Positions 1 through 6,053 of a DNA stretch of 6,053 bases are shown here, one piece after another. Origin of the DNA: a bacterium (GTDB taxonomy: Bacteria; Gemmatimonadota; Gemmatimonadetes; Gemmatimonadales; Gemmatimonadaceae); NCBI GenBank assembly GCA_021802745.1, contig JAJZRK010000198.1, positions 1-6,053 on the forward strand. The letters run 5' to 3'. The position numbers and the translations under genes were made by a program. The notes beneath the pieces are model-generated. The model was not told the DNA's origin and ran no database searches. It worked only from the letters and a program-made list of their open reading frames with translations. Numbering within the stretch: position 1 is the stretch's first letter; the number at the start of each line of letters is the position of its first letter.

Positions 1-46
1 CATGCTGGGCCCGCTGGGCGACATTCTCTCCGGCGATCGCGGATGA
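1..46 (+). CDS. C-terminal end of an upstream gene (partial, unidentified)
   Basis: In the frame starting at base 2, the sequence reads MLGPLGDILSGDRG and then TGA at 44-46. That stop overlaps the ATG of the acylase gene (43-45) in an ATGA arrangement, the usual sign of translationally coupled operon genes. The other two + frames are also open across this short stretch. The choice of frame therefore rests on the stop/start overlap and is an inference. Only 14 residues are visible, too few to name a product. The internal ATG at 2-4 is probably just a methionine within a longer protein. Confidence 0.45.
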   Translation, partial: MLGPLGDILSGDRG

Positions 47-2565
47 GCGAGCGGGCCGCGGTGCCGGCGATCGTGGCGCGCGCCAGCCAGGCCGCCGCGG
101 TCGTGCTCGCCGGTGCGGTGCTGGCCGTCGCGCTCTACATCGGGGCTCGACCGCTGGGTCGCGTGCCAGCCCTGGGGCCGCTGCTCGACCCGGCGCATGG
201 CATCTGGGCGGTGGCGCGCACGGCCGAGCTTCCGCGCGCCATGTCGCGGCGCCTCACGGGGCTCAGGGACTCCGTCGCGGTCCGCTACGACGACCGGGCG
301 GTGCCGCACATCTTCGCGCAGAACCTGGAAGACTTGATGCGCGCGTTTGGCTTCGTCGTCGCGCGCGATCGGCTCTTTCAGATGGAATTGCAGACGCGGG
401 CCACCGCGGGCACGCTCAGTGAACTCGTCGGCGCCTCGGCACTGGAACTCGATCGCGAGGCGCGCGCGCAGGGGCTCGCGTGGGGCGCACTGCGCAAGTG
501 GCGCGCCATCCCCGACACGGCGCCGGACCGGCGACTCGTCGAAGCATACGCGGAGGGTGTGAATGCGTACCTCGCGCAGATGTCACCCGACGAGGTGCCA
601 TTCGAGTATCGCCTGCTCGGTGCCACCCCACAGCCGTGGCGCCCGGAGTACACGTACTACCTGCTCGCGCGGATGTCGCTGACGTTGGCGTGGAACGACG
701 AAGAACTACGACGGGCGGGAATCGAGGCGCTGGTCGGGGAGAAGGCCGCCGACGCGCTCTTTCCAACTGAGGCCCCGATTCAGGAGCCCATCCAGCCCGT
801 GGCCGGGCGTCGTGCACCACGGTTTGCGACGCGTGTGCTCCCGCCTCCGGCGCCGCACGACAGCACGCGGTTGGTCATCGCGGAGGCATTTCAGCGGGCC
901 ATGACGTCGCCCGCACTCGCGGCACTGCGCGGCGACGGCGAGGTCGCGGTGGGAAGCAACAACTGGGCCGTGGCGCCGCGTCGCACCGCGGCCGGCAGCG
1001 CGCTCCTGAGCGGAGATCCGCACCTGCAGCTCACCCTCCCCTCCATCTGGTATGAAGTGCACCTGCAAGTCCCGGGTGTCCTGGACACCTACGGTGTGAC
1101 GATTCCCGGCGGACCGATCATTCCTATCGGGTTCAATCGCGCGATGGCGTGGACGGCCACAAACACCGGCGCGGATGTGCTCGACTATTACGAGGAGAAA
1201 GTCGACGACGCGCGGCATCCCACGCGGTACGAACTCGACGGCGCGTGGCAGCCTCTTGAACGCCGCATCGAGGCGATTCGCGGCCGCAGCGGACGCGTGC
1301 TGCGCACCGACACCATTTTCCACACGCATCGTGGCCCGATGCTCCGCATCGCCGGCCGCTGGCTGTCGCGACGCTGGACCGCGCTCGACATCTCCGACGA
1401 GGGGCGCCTGTTCCATGAGGCCAGCAAGGCACGCTCCGTCGACGAGTGGATGTCCGTCATGGGCGGGTATGTGGGTCCGGCGCAGAACTTCCTCACGGCC
1501 GACACGCTCGGTCACATCGCCATCCGGTCCACCGGGCGCTTCCCGGTTCGTCCGCCCGGCATCTCGGGCACGCGCATCACCGACGGCACGAAACGGGCCA
1601 ATGACTGGTTGGGCTTCTGGCCGCTTGACCGCTATCCACAGGCCTGGGATCCCGCGCAGGGCTACCTCGCCTCGGCGAACCAGCAGCCCAAGGACCCCGT
1701 GGTAGACCCGTCATACCTTGGCTCCGACTGGCCCTCGCCCTTCCGTGCGATGCGCATCAACGCCTTGCTGCGTGCCGACTCGGCCGTGACCCCCGACGCA
1801 ATGCGGCGGTTTCAGACCGACCCGACGAGCGAGCAGACCGCGCTCTTCGTGGGGCCGATGTTCGATGCCGTGGCCAAGGCCACGGCCGCGGGCGTGGCCG
1901 ACACGTTCGCTGTGCGTGGCGCCGCCTTGTTGCGCGACTGGGACGGACGATTCACGCCCGAGAACGAGCGGGCCGTGCTCTACGACGCGATGATGCAGGA
2001 ACTCACCATGCGCACGTGGGACGAATTGCGCGGCTCCACCAATGTGCGGCGCGCACCGACGCCGGGCACGGCGGTGCTGGTGGAACTGATGCGCGACGCG
2101 ACGTCACCGTGGTGGGACGTGCGCGCCACGCCGGCGCGCGAGACGCGGGACAGTGTCCTCGTGGCCAGCATCGGCGCCGCCTACCGCTCGGTTTCTCGCC
2201 GGTACGGCCCGCCGGGCCCGCGCTGGCGCTGGTCGAACATCCGCACCGCATCCATCCAGCACCTGCTGCGGCTCCCCGGCCTCGGCCGGACGCGCATCCC
2301 AATGCCCTCCGGACGCGGCACGCTTACTCCGTCCGACGGCGATGGATCACATGGCGCGAGTTGGCGCTTTGTCGTGGAGCTCTCGCCCGACGTGCACGCC
2401 TGGGGAACGTATCCCGGCGGGCAGTCCGGAAATCCCGTGAGCGACCGGTATGACGACCGCCTATCGTCGTGGACGGCGGGGAAGCTCGACACGTTGCGTT
2501 TTCCGCGAGACGCGGCCGGCTTGGCGTCGCCGCGGTACTCCCTCACCCTTCGTCCGGAGCGCTGA
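43..2565 (+). CDS. Penicillin acylase family protein (Ntn-hydrolase), membrane-anchored
   Basis: This 840-aa protein belongs to the penicillin amidase family: amidases made as one precursor that self-cleaves so that a Ser becomes the N-terminal nucleophile of the beta chain. Residues about 15-34 are a hydrophobic helix after a short Arg-containing N-terminus, so it is probably exported as a membrane-tethered or signal-peptide-bearing protein. The alpha-chain signature lies at about 79-130 (VRYDDRAVPHI, then GFVVARDRLFQMEL). The cleavage site is G304/S305 in GSNNWAV. Numbering Ser305 as beta-1, His327 in GDPHL is beta-23, Asn546 in SANQQP is beta-242 and Arg568 is beta-264; these sit next to penicillin G acylase beta-23, Asn241 and Arg263. 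D378 and D381 fit the calcium-ligand segment after TNTGAD. His at beta-23 is typical of cephalosporin and acyl-homoserine-lactone acylases, whereas penicillin G acylase has Gln. The substrate (N-acyl homoserine lactone, beta-lactam or another amide) cannot be settled here. ATG 43 is chosen for the ATGA overlap and the immediate signal anchor. The frame is open upstream and no strong ribosome-binding site is seen. Confidence 0.93.
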   Translation: MSERAAVPAIVARASQAAAVVLAGAVLAVALYIGARPLGRVPALGPLLDPAHGIWAVARTAELPRAMSRRLTGLRDSVAVRYDDRAVPHIFAQNLEDLMRAFGFVVARDRLFQMELQTRATAGTLSELVGASALELDREARAQGLAWGALRKWRAIPDTAPDRRLVEAYAEGVNAYLAQMSPDEVPFEYRLLGATPQPWRPEYTYYLLARMSLTLAWNDEELRRAGIEALVGEKAADALFPTEAPIQEPIQPVAGRRAPRFATRVLPPPAPHDSTRLVIAEAFQRAMTSPALAALRGDGEVAVGSNNWAVAPRRTAAGSALLSGDPHLQLTLPSIWYEVHLQVPGVLDTYGVTIPGGPIIPIGFNRAMAWTATNTGADVLDYYEEKVDDARHPTRYELDGAWQPLERRIEAIRGRSGRVLRTDTIFHTHRGPMLRIAGRWLSRRWTALDISDEGRLFHEASKARSVDEWMSVMGGYVGPAQNFLTADTLGHIAIRSTGRFPVRPPGISGTRITDGTKRANDWLGFWPLDRYPQAWDPAQGYLASANQQPKDPVVDPSYLGSDWPSPFRAMRINALLRADSAVTPDAMRRFQTDPTSEQTALFVGPMFDAVAKATAAGVADTFAVRGAALLRDWDGRFTPENERAVLYDAMMQELTMRTWDELRGSTNVRRAPTPGTAVLVELMRDATSPWWDVRATPARETRDSVLVASIGAAYRSVSRRYGPPGPRWRWSNIRTASIQHLLRLPGLGRTRIPMPSGRGTLTPSDGDGSHGASWRFVVELSPDVHAWGTYPGGQSGNPVSDRYDDRLSSWTAGKLDTLRFPRDAAGLASPRYSLTLRPER
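2556..2559 (+). promoter_or_regulatory. Ribosome-binding site (GGAG) for the 115-aa membrane protein
   Basis: GGAG lies 7 nt before the ATG at 2567, inside the last codons of the acylase gene. It fixes the start of the small gene at 2567, although the same frame is open further upstream. It also suggests that ribosomes ending the acylase re-initiate here. Confidence 0.6.
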
Positions 2566-2566
2566 C

Positions 2567-2914
2567 ATGAAGTGGCTCGCGCAATTCATTGCGTTGACGA
2601 CGCTCATCGCCGGCGGTACCTGGTGGCTCGGCTGGTGGATGGTCCCCGTTGCCGCGGCGGTGTACGGCGCTTGGGGAGCCCGTCAGCGCTCGGCGGCGCT
2701 GACGGCGATGCTTGCGGCAGCGGCCGCGTGGGGCGCGCTGCTCGTGTACGACGCCTCCGTCGGACCGGTGATGCGACTCAGCGCGCTCTTCGGCACGGTC
2801 TTTCACCTGTCCCCAGGTACGTTGCTCGTGGTGACGCTTGCGTATGCCGGTCTGCTTGCCGCCACGGCGGCGGTGTGCGCGCGCGGAATACGGCGACTGA
2901 TGACACCGGCGTAG
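2567..2914 (+). CDS. Small hydrophobic membrane protein, function unknown
   Basis: This is a 115-aa protein that I do not recognise. It begins one base after the acylase stop codon (TGA 2563-2565) with GGAG 7 nt upstream. It therefore very likely shares the acylase transcript and may be translationally coupled to it. Most of it is hydrophobic, with three or four predicted membrane helices: about 4-18 and 22-36 (perhaps one re-entrant pair), 43-62 and 84-104. A Trp-rich turn, TWWLGWW, sits at 18-24. Basic residues at 39-41 (RQR) and 106-110 (RGIRR) suggest, by the positive-inside rule, that these loops face the cytoplasm. There is no catalytic motif, cysteine pair or lipobox. The frame extends upstream to an ATG at 2450 inside the acylase, but that part reads as an Arg-rich shadow frame and is rejected as coding. 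It could be an accessory protein for the acylase or an unrelated operon passenger. Confidence 0.8.
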   Translation: MKWLAQFIALTTLIAGGTWWLGWWMVPVAAAVYGAWGARQRSAALTAMLAAAAAWGALLVYDASVGPVMRLSALFGTVFHLSPGTLLVVTLAYAGLLAATAAVCARGIRRLMTPA

Positions 2915-2933
2915 CCATCCGGGGTATGCATGA

Positions 2934-2963
2934 GGGCGACCCCCTGCCATTGGAGGGCCGCCC
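2934..2963 (+). terminator. Imperfect stem-loop in the gap after the acylase operon (possible weak terminator)
   Basis: GGGCG at 2934-2938 pairs with CGCCC at 2959-2963. Inside that, CCCT at 2942-2945 pairs with AGGG at 2954-2957, with unpaired bases 2939-2941 and 2958 between the two helices. No T-run follows; the next bases are only mildly AT-rich (CAGTGCAATTTACGG). It lies 19 bases past the stop of the membrane-protein gene and about 65 bases before the FKBP gene. It could attenuate read-through, or it could be a chance pairing in GC-rich DNA. The rest of the 113-bp gap shows no convincing promoter: TTGGAG at 2950-2955 has no good -10 partner. Confidence 0.25.
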
Positions 2964-3027
2964 CAGTGCAATTTACGGATTGCCGCTGGTTTGCCGCGCT
3001 GTCCTTCCCTTCCTCGATCGAACTGCC

Positions 3028-3528
3028 ATGCACGCTGTCCGCTCCGTCTCGCTCGTCCTCGTCGCCGTCCTGCTCGCCGGATGCAACGGCTCGAACTCGG
3101 GCACCGTCACGGCGCCGGACACCAACGTCTACACGGCCGATCCGGCCACGTCCAACTACGCCGCCTCGCTCAACGTCACCATCTCGTCCATGACGAAGAC
3201 GGCGAGCGGTCTGTATTACAAGGATCTGGTGACGGGAACCGGCGCCACCGCGTCCGCTGGCTACACCGTGCGCGTGAGTTACAGCGGCTGGCTCGTGAAC
3301 GGGCAGCAGTTCGACACCTCCGATGGCAAGACTCCCCCGTACTTCGAGTTCCTGCTCAACGCCGGCCGGGTCATCAAGGGGTGGGACGAGGGCGTGCAGG
3401 GGATGAAAGTCGGCGGCAAGCGGCAGCTGGTGATTCCGCCGACCCTGGGGTACGGCGAGAACGGCTCGGGTGGAATTCCCGGCAATGCCATCCTCGTCTT
3501 CCAGGTCGAACTGCTGCAGGTGCGCTAG
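3028..3528 (+). CDS. FKBP-type peptidyl-prolyl cis-trans isomerase, lipoprotein
   Basis: This 166-aa protein catalyses cis-trans isomerisation of prolyl peptide bonds and probably helps fold exported proteins. Its signal peptide (MHAVR, then a Leu/Val-rich core) ends in the lipobox LLAG|C at Cys19, so it is predicted to be lipid-anchored on the periplasmic side. Asn at +2 is not the classic inner-membrane retention Asp. A Ser/Thr/Asn-rich linker spans about 20-57, and one FKBP domain fills about 60-166. The residues lining the FKBP12 active site are all present: Y85, F95, D96, F106, V115, I116, W119, Y142 and F158 match Y26, F36, D37, F46, V55, I56, W59, Y82 and F99. It lacks the long N-terminal dimerisation helices of FkpA/Mip and is a short single-domain form. 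The start at 3028 is chosen because the signal peptide begins there; an in-frame ATG at 2926 would bury it behind 34 extra residues. No Shine-Dalgarno sequence is evident before 3028. Confidence 0.94.
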   Translation: MHAVRSVSLVLVAVLLAGCNGSNSGTVTAPDTNVYTADPATSNYAASLNVTISSMTKTASGLYYKDLVTGTGATASAGYTVRVSYSGWLVNGQQFDTSDGKTPPYFEFLLNAGRVIKGWDEGVQGMKVGGKRQLVIPPTLGYGENGSGGIPGNAILVFQVELLQVR

Positions 3529-3553
3529 GCTCCCCGCTTCGCACGCAGGCCCC

Positions 3554-3585
3554 GCGCCGCGCCAAGTGCGCGGCGCTGCTATTCT
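3554..3585 (+). terminator. Perfect 9-bp GC hairpin between convergent genes
   Basis: GCGCCGCGC at 3554-3562 is exactly complementary to GCGCGGCGC at 3568-3576, with the 5-nt loop CAAGT. On the + strand the stem is followed by TGCTATTCT, a broken, weak T-tract, so it could terminate transcription of the FKBP gene. On the minus strand the bases after the stem are G-rich with no T-run, so it looks poor as an intrinsic terminator for the kinase. It fills most of the 50-bp gap between the two stop codons, where terminators are expected. The weak tail limits confidence. Confidence 0.55.
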
Positions 3586-6053
3586 GAGGCGGGTCGCACG
3601 CCCCACTTCTCGAGCGCGGTCTTCAGCACACCGTCATCGATCGGCTTGGCGATGTAGTCGTCCATCCCCGCGGCGATGCATCGCTCGCGATCTCCCGGCA
3701 TCGCATTGGCCGTCATGGCAATGATGGGCGTGCGCTGCGCGTCGCCTTCGCGGCGCCGGATGGCGGCGGTGGCCGCGTAGCCATCGAGCACCGGCATCTG
3801 GCAGTCCATGAAGATGATGTCGAACGCCGACTCTTCGGAGCGCGAGACCGCCTGCGCGCCGTTCTCCACGACCTGGACGGCACACCCCGCCCGCTCCAGC
3901 ATCGCCCGGGCCACCATCTGGTTCACCGGATTGTCTTCCGCGAGCAGGATGCGCAGGCCGCTCAACGCGGGGCTCGTCGGCGTCGTGACCGGCGTGCGTC
4001 CAATCGTCTTCCGGCGTGGGATCGGCTTCGGATCCGTGATCTCGTCTGCACTGCGATGTCGTTCGCGTGCGGCGCGCGCCGCGCGCATCGCTCCCAGCAG
4101 GGCTGATCCGCGCGCCGGCTTGGTGACCAGGTCCACGTAGCCGACCGGCGCGGCGGCGCCGGCGGTGAACCCGTCGCTCGACCGCACGAGCAGGACGAGT
4201 GGCGTGGCGGCGATGGCCCGCTCCTTCCGGATGGCCTGCACGAAGTCGAGGCCTTCCGCGGTGCGCGTGCCGATCTCGATGAACGCCACGTCGTACGGCC
4301 CCCCGCCGGCGGCGGCTTGACGCAGGAGGGCGAGGCCGTGATCGCCAAGGGCGCGCGTGTCCACCGTGGCACCGAAGCCCTCGATGCGCTGCGCGATGGC
4401 GCGTCGCGTGACGTCGTGCGCATCCACCACGAGCACGCGCCGGCCGGCCAGGTCGGGCATCGGCGACGCCTCGTGCGCATCGGGCGGCACGGTCATCCGC
4501 AACGTGACCCAGAACGTCGAGCCGCGCCCCTCGACGGACCGGAAGCCGGCCGCGCCGCCCATCATCTCGGCCAGCCGACGCGTGATGGCCAGCCCGAGGC
4601 CGGTCCCGCCAAAACGCCGCGTCATGGAGGCATCCGCCTGCGAGAAGTCCTCGAAGATGCGCGACTGGTATGCCTCGGGAATTCCAATCCCCGTGTCATG
4701 CACCGAGATGCGCATCATCGCACTGTTGCCGCGGCGCTCGACCACCTCGCACTCGAGGACGACGTGCCCGAACGTCGTGAACTTCACCGCGTTCGAGAGC
4801 AGGTTGAGCGTCATCTGCCGGATGCGTCCCGCGTCGCCCACCAGCTGGGTGGGGATGCCGCGACCCACGTGCAGGGCCAGTGCGATCTTCTTTTCGTCCA
4901 CGGTCGGCGCCAGCACGTCGCACGCCTCTTCCAGCGTGGAGACCAGATCGAACGGCAGCGGTTCGATGGTCAGCTTGCCTGCCTCGACCTTGGAGAAGTC
5001 GAGGATGTCGTTGATGATCGCGAGCAGCGAATCGGCCGACGTCTTGACGGCAAGCGTGTACTGCCGCTGCTGCTCGTCGAGTTCGCTCTCCAACAGCAGC
5101 CCCGTCATGCCAATGATGCCGTTCATCGGCGTGCGGATCTCGTGCGAGACCGTGGCGAGGAACTGGCTCTTGGCCCGCGCGGCCGCCTCCGCGGTCTCCT
5201 TGGCGACGACCAGGGCCTGCTCGCTCAGGCGGCGCTCGGTCAGATCGCGCACCTCGACCAGCGTGATCGCCTCGCCCTCGAGTTCGACGGGGGTGAAGGT
5301 CATCTCGGCCGTGAACAGTTCGCCGTTGAGGCGGCGGCATTGCAGTTCAGTGACATGGGCGCCGTCCGAGCGGTCGCGCTGCACGTGCCCGGCGAGCACG
5401 GTGACGGACTCCTCGCCATCGGGCTGGTGCTCCGGGAAGAGCGCGTCGAGCTGCAGCGCCGTGAGCGTTCCCTTGTCCCTGGCGGCGAAGAGCTGCACCG
5501 CCGCCTCGTTGCAGTCTGAGATCGCGTCGCCTCGCATCAGGAAGTGCGCGGAGGTGGCGTGGTCGAAGATGGCCTGGAAGCGTTGCTCGGCCGCCACGCG
5601 GTCGCCGATGTCGCGGACGACTCCCATGAAGGTGACTTCGTCCCCCGTCCGCACCGCGCTGAGCGACATATCGAGCACCATCTCGCGCCCGTCCTTGCGG
5701 CGGCCCGTGACGATCTCGCTGACGCCTCGCTGGTTGGCCAAGGCGCGCTGGTAGTACTCGGCGAATCGCTCGGGCGGCAGCGACCGATACGGCTCCCCGG
5801 TGAGCAGGCGCACCTGCATGCCGACCATCTCCGCTTCGCTGTAGCCGAACAGGCGCTCCGCGGCCGGGTTGCAGCCGATGATGAACCCCGACTCGTTGGC
5901 CGCGACGATGGCGTCGATGGTCGAGTTCAGCAAGGCGCGCGCACGCGCCTCGCGCGCCAGCGCGTCGCGGGTCGTCCCCTCCACCTCGGTTTCGAGCTGC
6001 TCGACGGCGGCGGCGTGCCGCCGCCGCTGGTACGCCATCGCCAGCGCGCCGAC
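3579..6053 (-). CDS. Hybrid sensor histidine kinase, PAS-PAS-HisKA-HATPase-REC-REC (5' end outside window)
   Basis: The visible product autophosphorylates a His and passes the phosphate to receiver Asp residues. Numbering from the first visible Met (6038-6036): coiled coil about 8-35; PAS 1 about 34-146 ([21 protein letters not shown]); a more divergent PAS 2 about 152-268; linker helix 268-290; HisKA about 289-355 with phospho-acceptor His299 in [10 protein letters not shown]; HATPase about 395-515 with N box N416, G1 box DTGIGI (448-453) and G2 box GGTGLGL (477-483). Receiver 1 (about 533-655) is degenerate: D539/A540 in the acidic patch, Glu588 at the phospho-Asp position, Val618 for Thr/Ser, but Lys640 kept. 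Receiver 2 (about 695-812) is intact: E701, D702, phospho-acceptor D745, T776, K798. No Hpt domain follows. The frame stays open through 6053, reading VGALA before the Met. That looks like the end of a membrane helix followed by basic YQRRR, and the Met has no ribosome-binding site. The true start and a membrane sensor region therefore probably lie beyond the window. It converges on the FKBP gene with 50 bp between stops. Confidence 0.95.
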   Translation of the reverse strand, partial: VGALAMAYQRRRHAAAVEQLETEVEGTTRDALAREARARALLNSTIDAIVAANESGFIIGCNPAAERLFGYSEAEMVGMQVRLLTGEPYRSLPPERFAEYYQRALANQRGVSEIVTGRRKDGREMVLDMSLSAVRTGDEVTFMGVVRDIGDRVAAEQRFQAIFDHATSAHFLMRGDAISDCNEAAVQLFAARDKGTLTALQLDALFPEHQPDGEESVTVLAGHVQRDRSDGAHVTELQCRRLNGELFTAEMTFTPVELEGEAITLVEVRDLTERRLSEQALVVAKETAEAAARAKSQFLATVSHEIRTPMNGIIGMTGLLLESELDEQQRQYTLAVKTSADSLLAIINDILDFSKVEAGKLTIEPLPFDLVSTLEEACDVLAPTVDEKKIALALHVGRGIPTQLVGDAGRIRQMTLNLLSNAVKFTTFGHVVLECEVVERRGNSAMMRISVHDTGIGIPEAYQSRIFEDFSQADASMTRRFGGTGLGLAITRRLAEMMGGAAGFRSVEGRGSTFWVTLRMTVPPDAHEASPMPDLAGRRVLVVDAHDVTRRAIAQRIEGFGATVDTRALGDHGLALLRQAAAGGGPYDVAFIEIGTRTAEGLDFVQAIRKERAIAATPLVLLVRSSDGFTAGAAAPVGYVDLVTKPARGSALLGAMRAARAARERHRSADEITDPKPIPRRKTIGRTPVTTPTSPALSGLRILLAEDNPVNQMVARAMLERAGCAVQVVENGAQAVSRSEESAFDIIFMDCQMPVLDGYAATAAIRRREGDAQRTPIIAMTANAMPGDRERCIAAGMDDYIAKPIDDGVLKTALEKWGVRPASE

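Noticed and set aside
706..1515. 269-codon minus-strand open frame within the acylase gene
   Set aside because: It is antisense to the catalytic core of a clear penicillin-acylase-family protein, Arg-rich, without a domain or start signal: a GC-bias shadow.
2572..3027. Upstream in-frame extension of the FKBP frame, including an ATG at 2926
   Set aside because: Any start before 3028 would place the lipoprotein signal peptide in the interior. The stretch before 2915 overlaps the membrane-protein gene in another frame and reads as Arg-rich noise.
2803..3606. 267-codon minus-strand open frame covering the FKBP gene
   Set aside because: It runs across two gene ends, both intergenic gaps and the terminator hairpin, and is antisense to an intact FKBP domain. 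Its composition is that of a shadow frame.
4357..5754. Long + strand open frame of 465 codons opposite the kinase (and an overlapping one of 400 codons at 4317-5519)
   Set aside because: It lies antisense to well-conserved HisKA, HATPase and PAS sequence. Its product is Ser/Arg-rich low-complexity sequence with no recognisable domain. Long antisense open frames are expected opposite genes with strong GC third-position bias.
6005..6026. Near-perfect 10-bp inverted repeat of GGC/GCC units with a 2-nt spacer
   Set aside because: It lies inside the kinase coding sequence and follows from a run of Arg codons (CGG) next to a run of Ala codons (GCC). No sign of a separate function.
1..6053. Defence island, CRISPR, mobile element or other new multi-gene system
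   Set aside because: I found no direct-repeat arrays, transposase, integrase, tRNA attachment site or nuclease/toxin domains. The genes present are standard chromosomal families with uniform composition.

Overview
This is a 6.05 kb GC-rich bacterial chromosomal window with almost no non-coding sequence. The clues are very high GC, strong G/C at third codon positions, a lipoprotein FKBP isomerase, a membrane-anchored penicillin-acylase-family protein and a multi-PAS hybrid histidine kinase. Together they suggest a free-living Gram-negative environmental bacterium. The protein style would suit Gemmatimonadota, but that is an impression from sequence flavour, not something the window proves. There are no rRNA, tRNA, CRISPR, insertion-sequence or phage signals.

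Layout, left to right. Positions 1-46 hold the last codons of an upstream + strand gene whose TGA overlaps the next ATG (ATGA). From 43 to 2565 (+) is an 840-aa N-terminally anchored penicillin-amidase (Ntn-hydrolase) family acylase. Its predicted catalytic Ser305 and supporting residues are intact. One base after its stop, a 115-aa membrane protein of unknown function (2567-2914, +) begins with a good ribosome-binding site inside the end of the acylase gene. These three genes look like one operon. A 113-bp gap follows (2915-3027) with a weak imperfect stem-loop. Then comes a 166-aa lipoprotein FKBP-type peptidyl-prolyl isomerase (3028-3528, +) with a complete FKBP active site. A 50-bp gap with a perfect 9-bp GC hairpin separates it from a convergent gene on the minus strand (6053-3579). 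That gene encodes a hybrid sensor histidine kinase: PAS-PAS-HisKA-HATPase-degenerate receiver-intact receiver. Its reading frame runs off the right edge, so its N-terminus, probably with a transmembrane sensor, lies outside the window.

Functionally, the acylase and FKBP lipoprotein are both predicted to act outside the cytoplasmic membrane: amide-bond hydrolysis and prolyl isomerisation of exported proteins. The kinase is an independent, oppositely transcribed signalling gene. Nothing shows that it regulates its neighbours. I see no clear evidence of a new multi-gene system. The points most worth a second look are the degenerate receiver with Glu in place of the phospho-acceptor Asp, the unassigned membrane protein coupled to the acylase, and the unknown acylase substrate.
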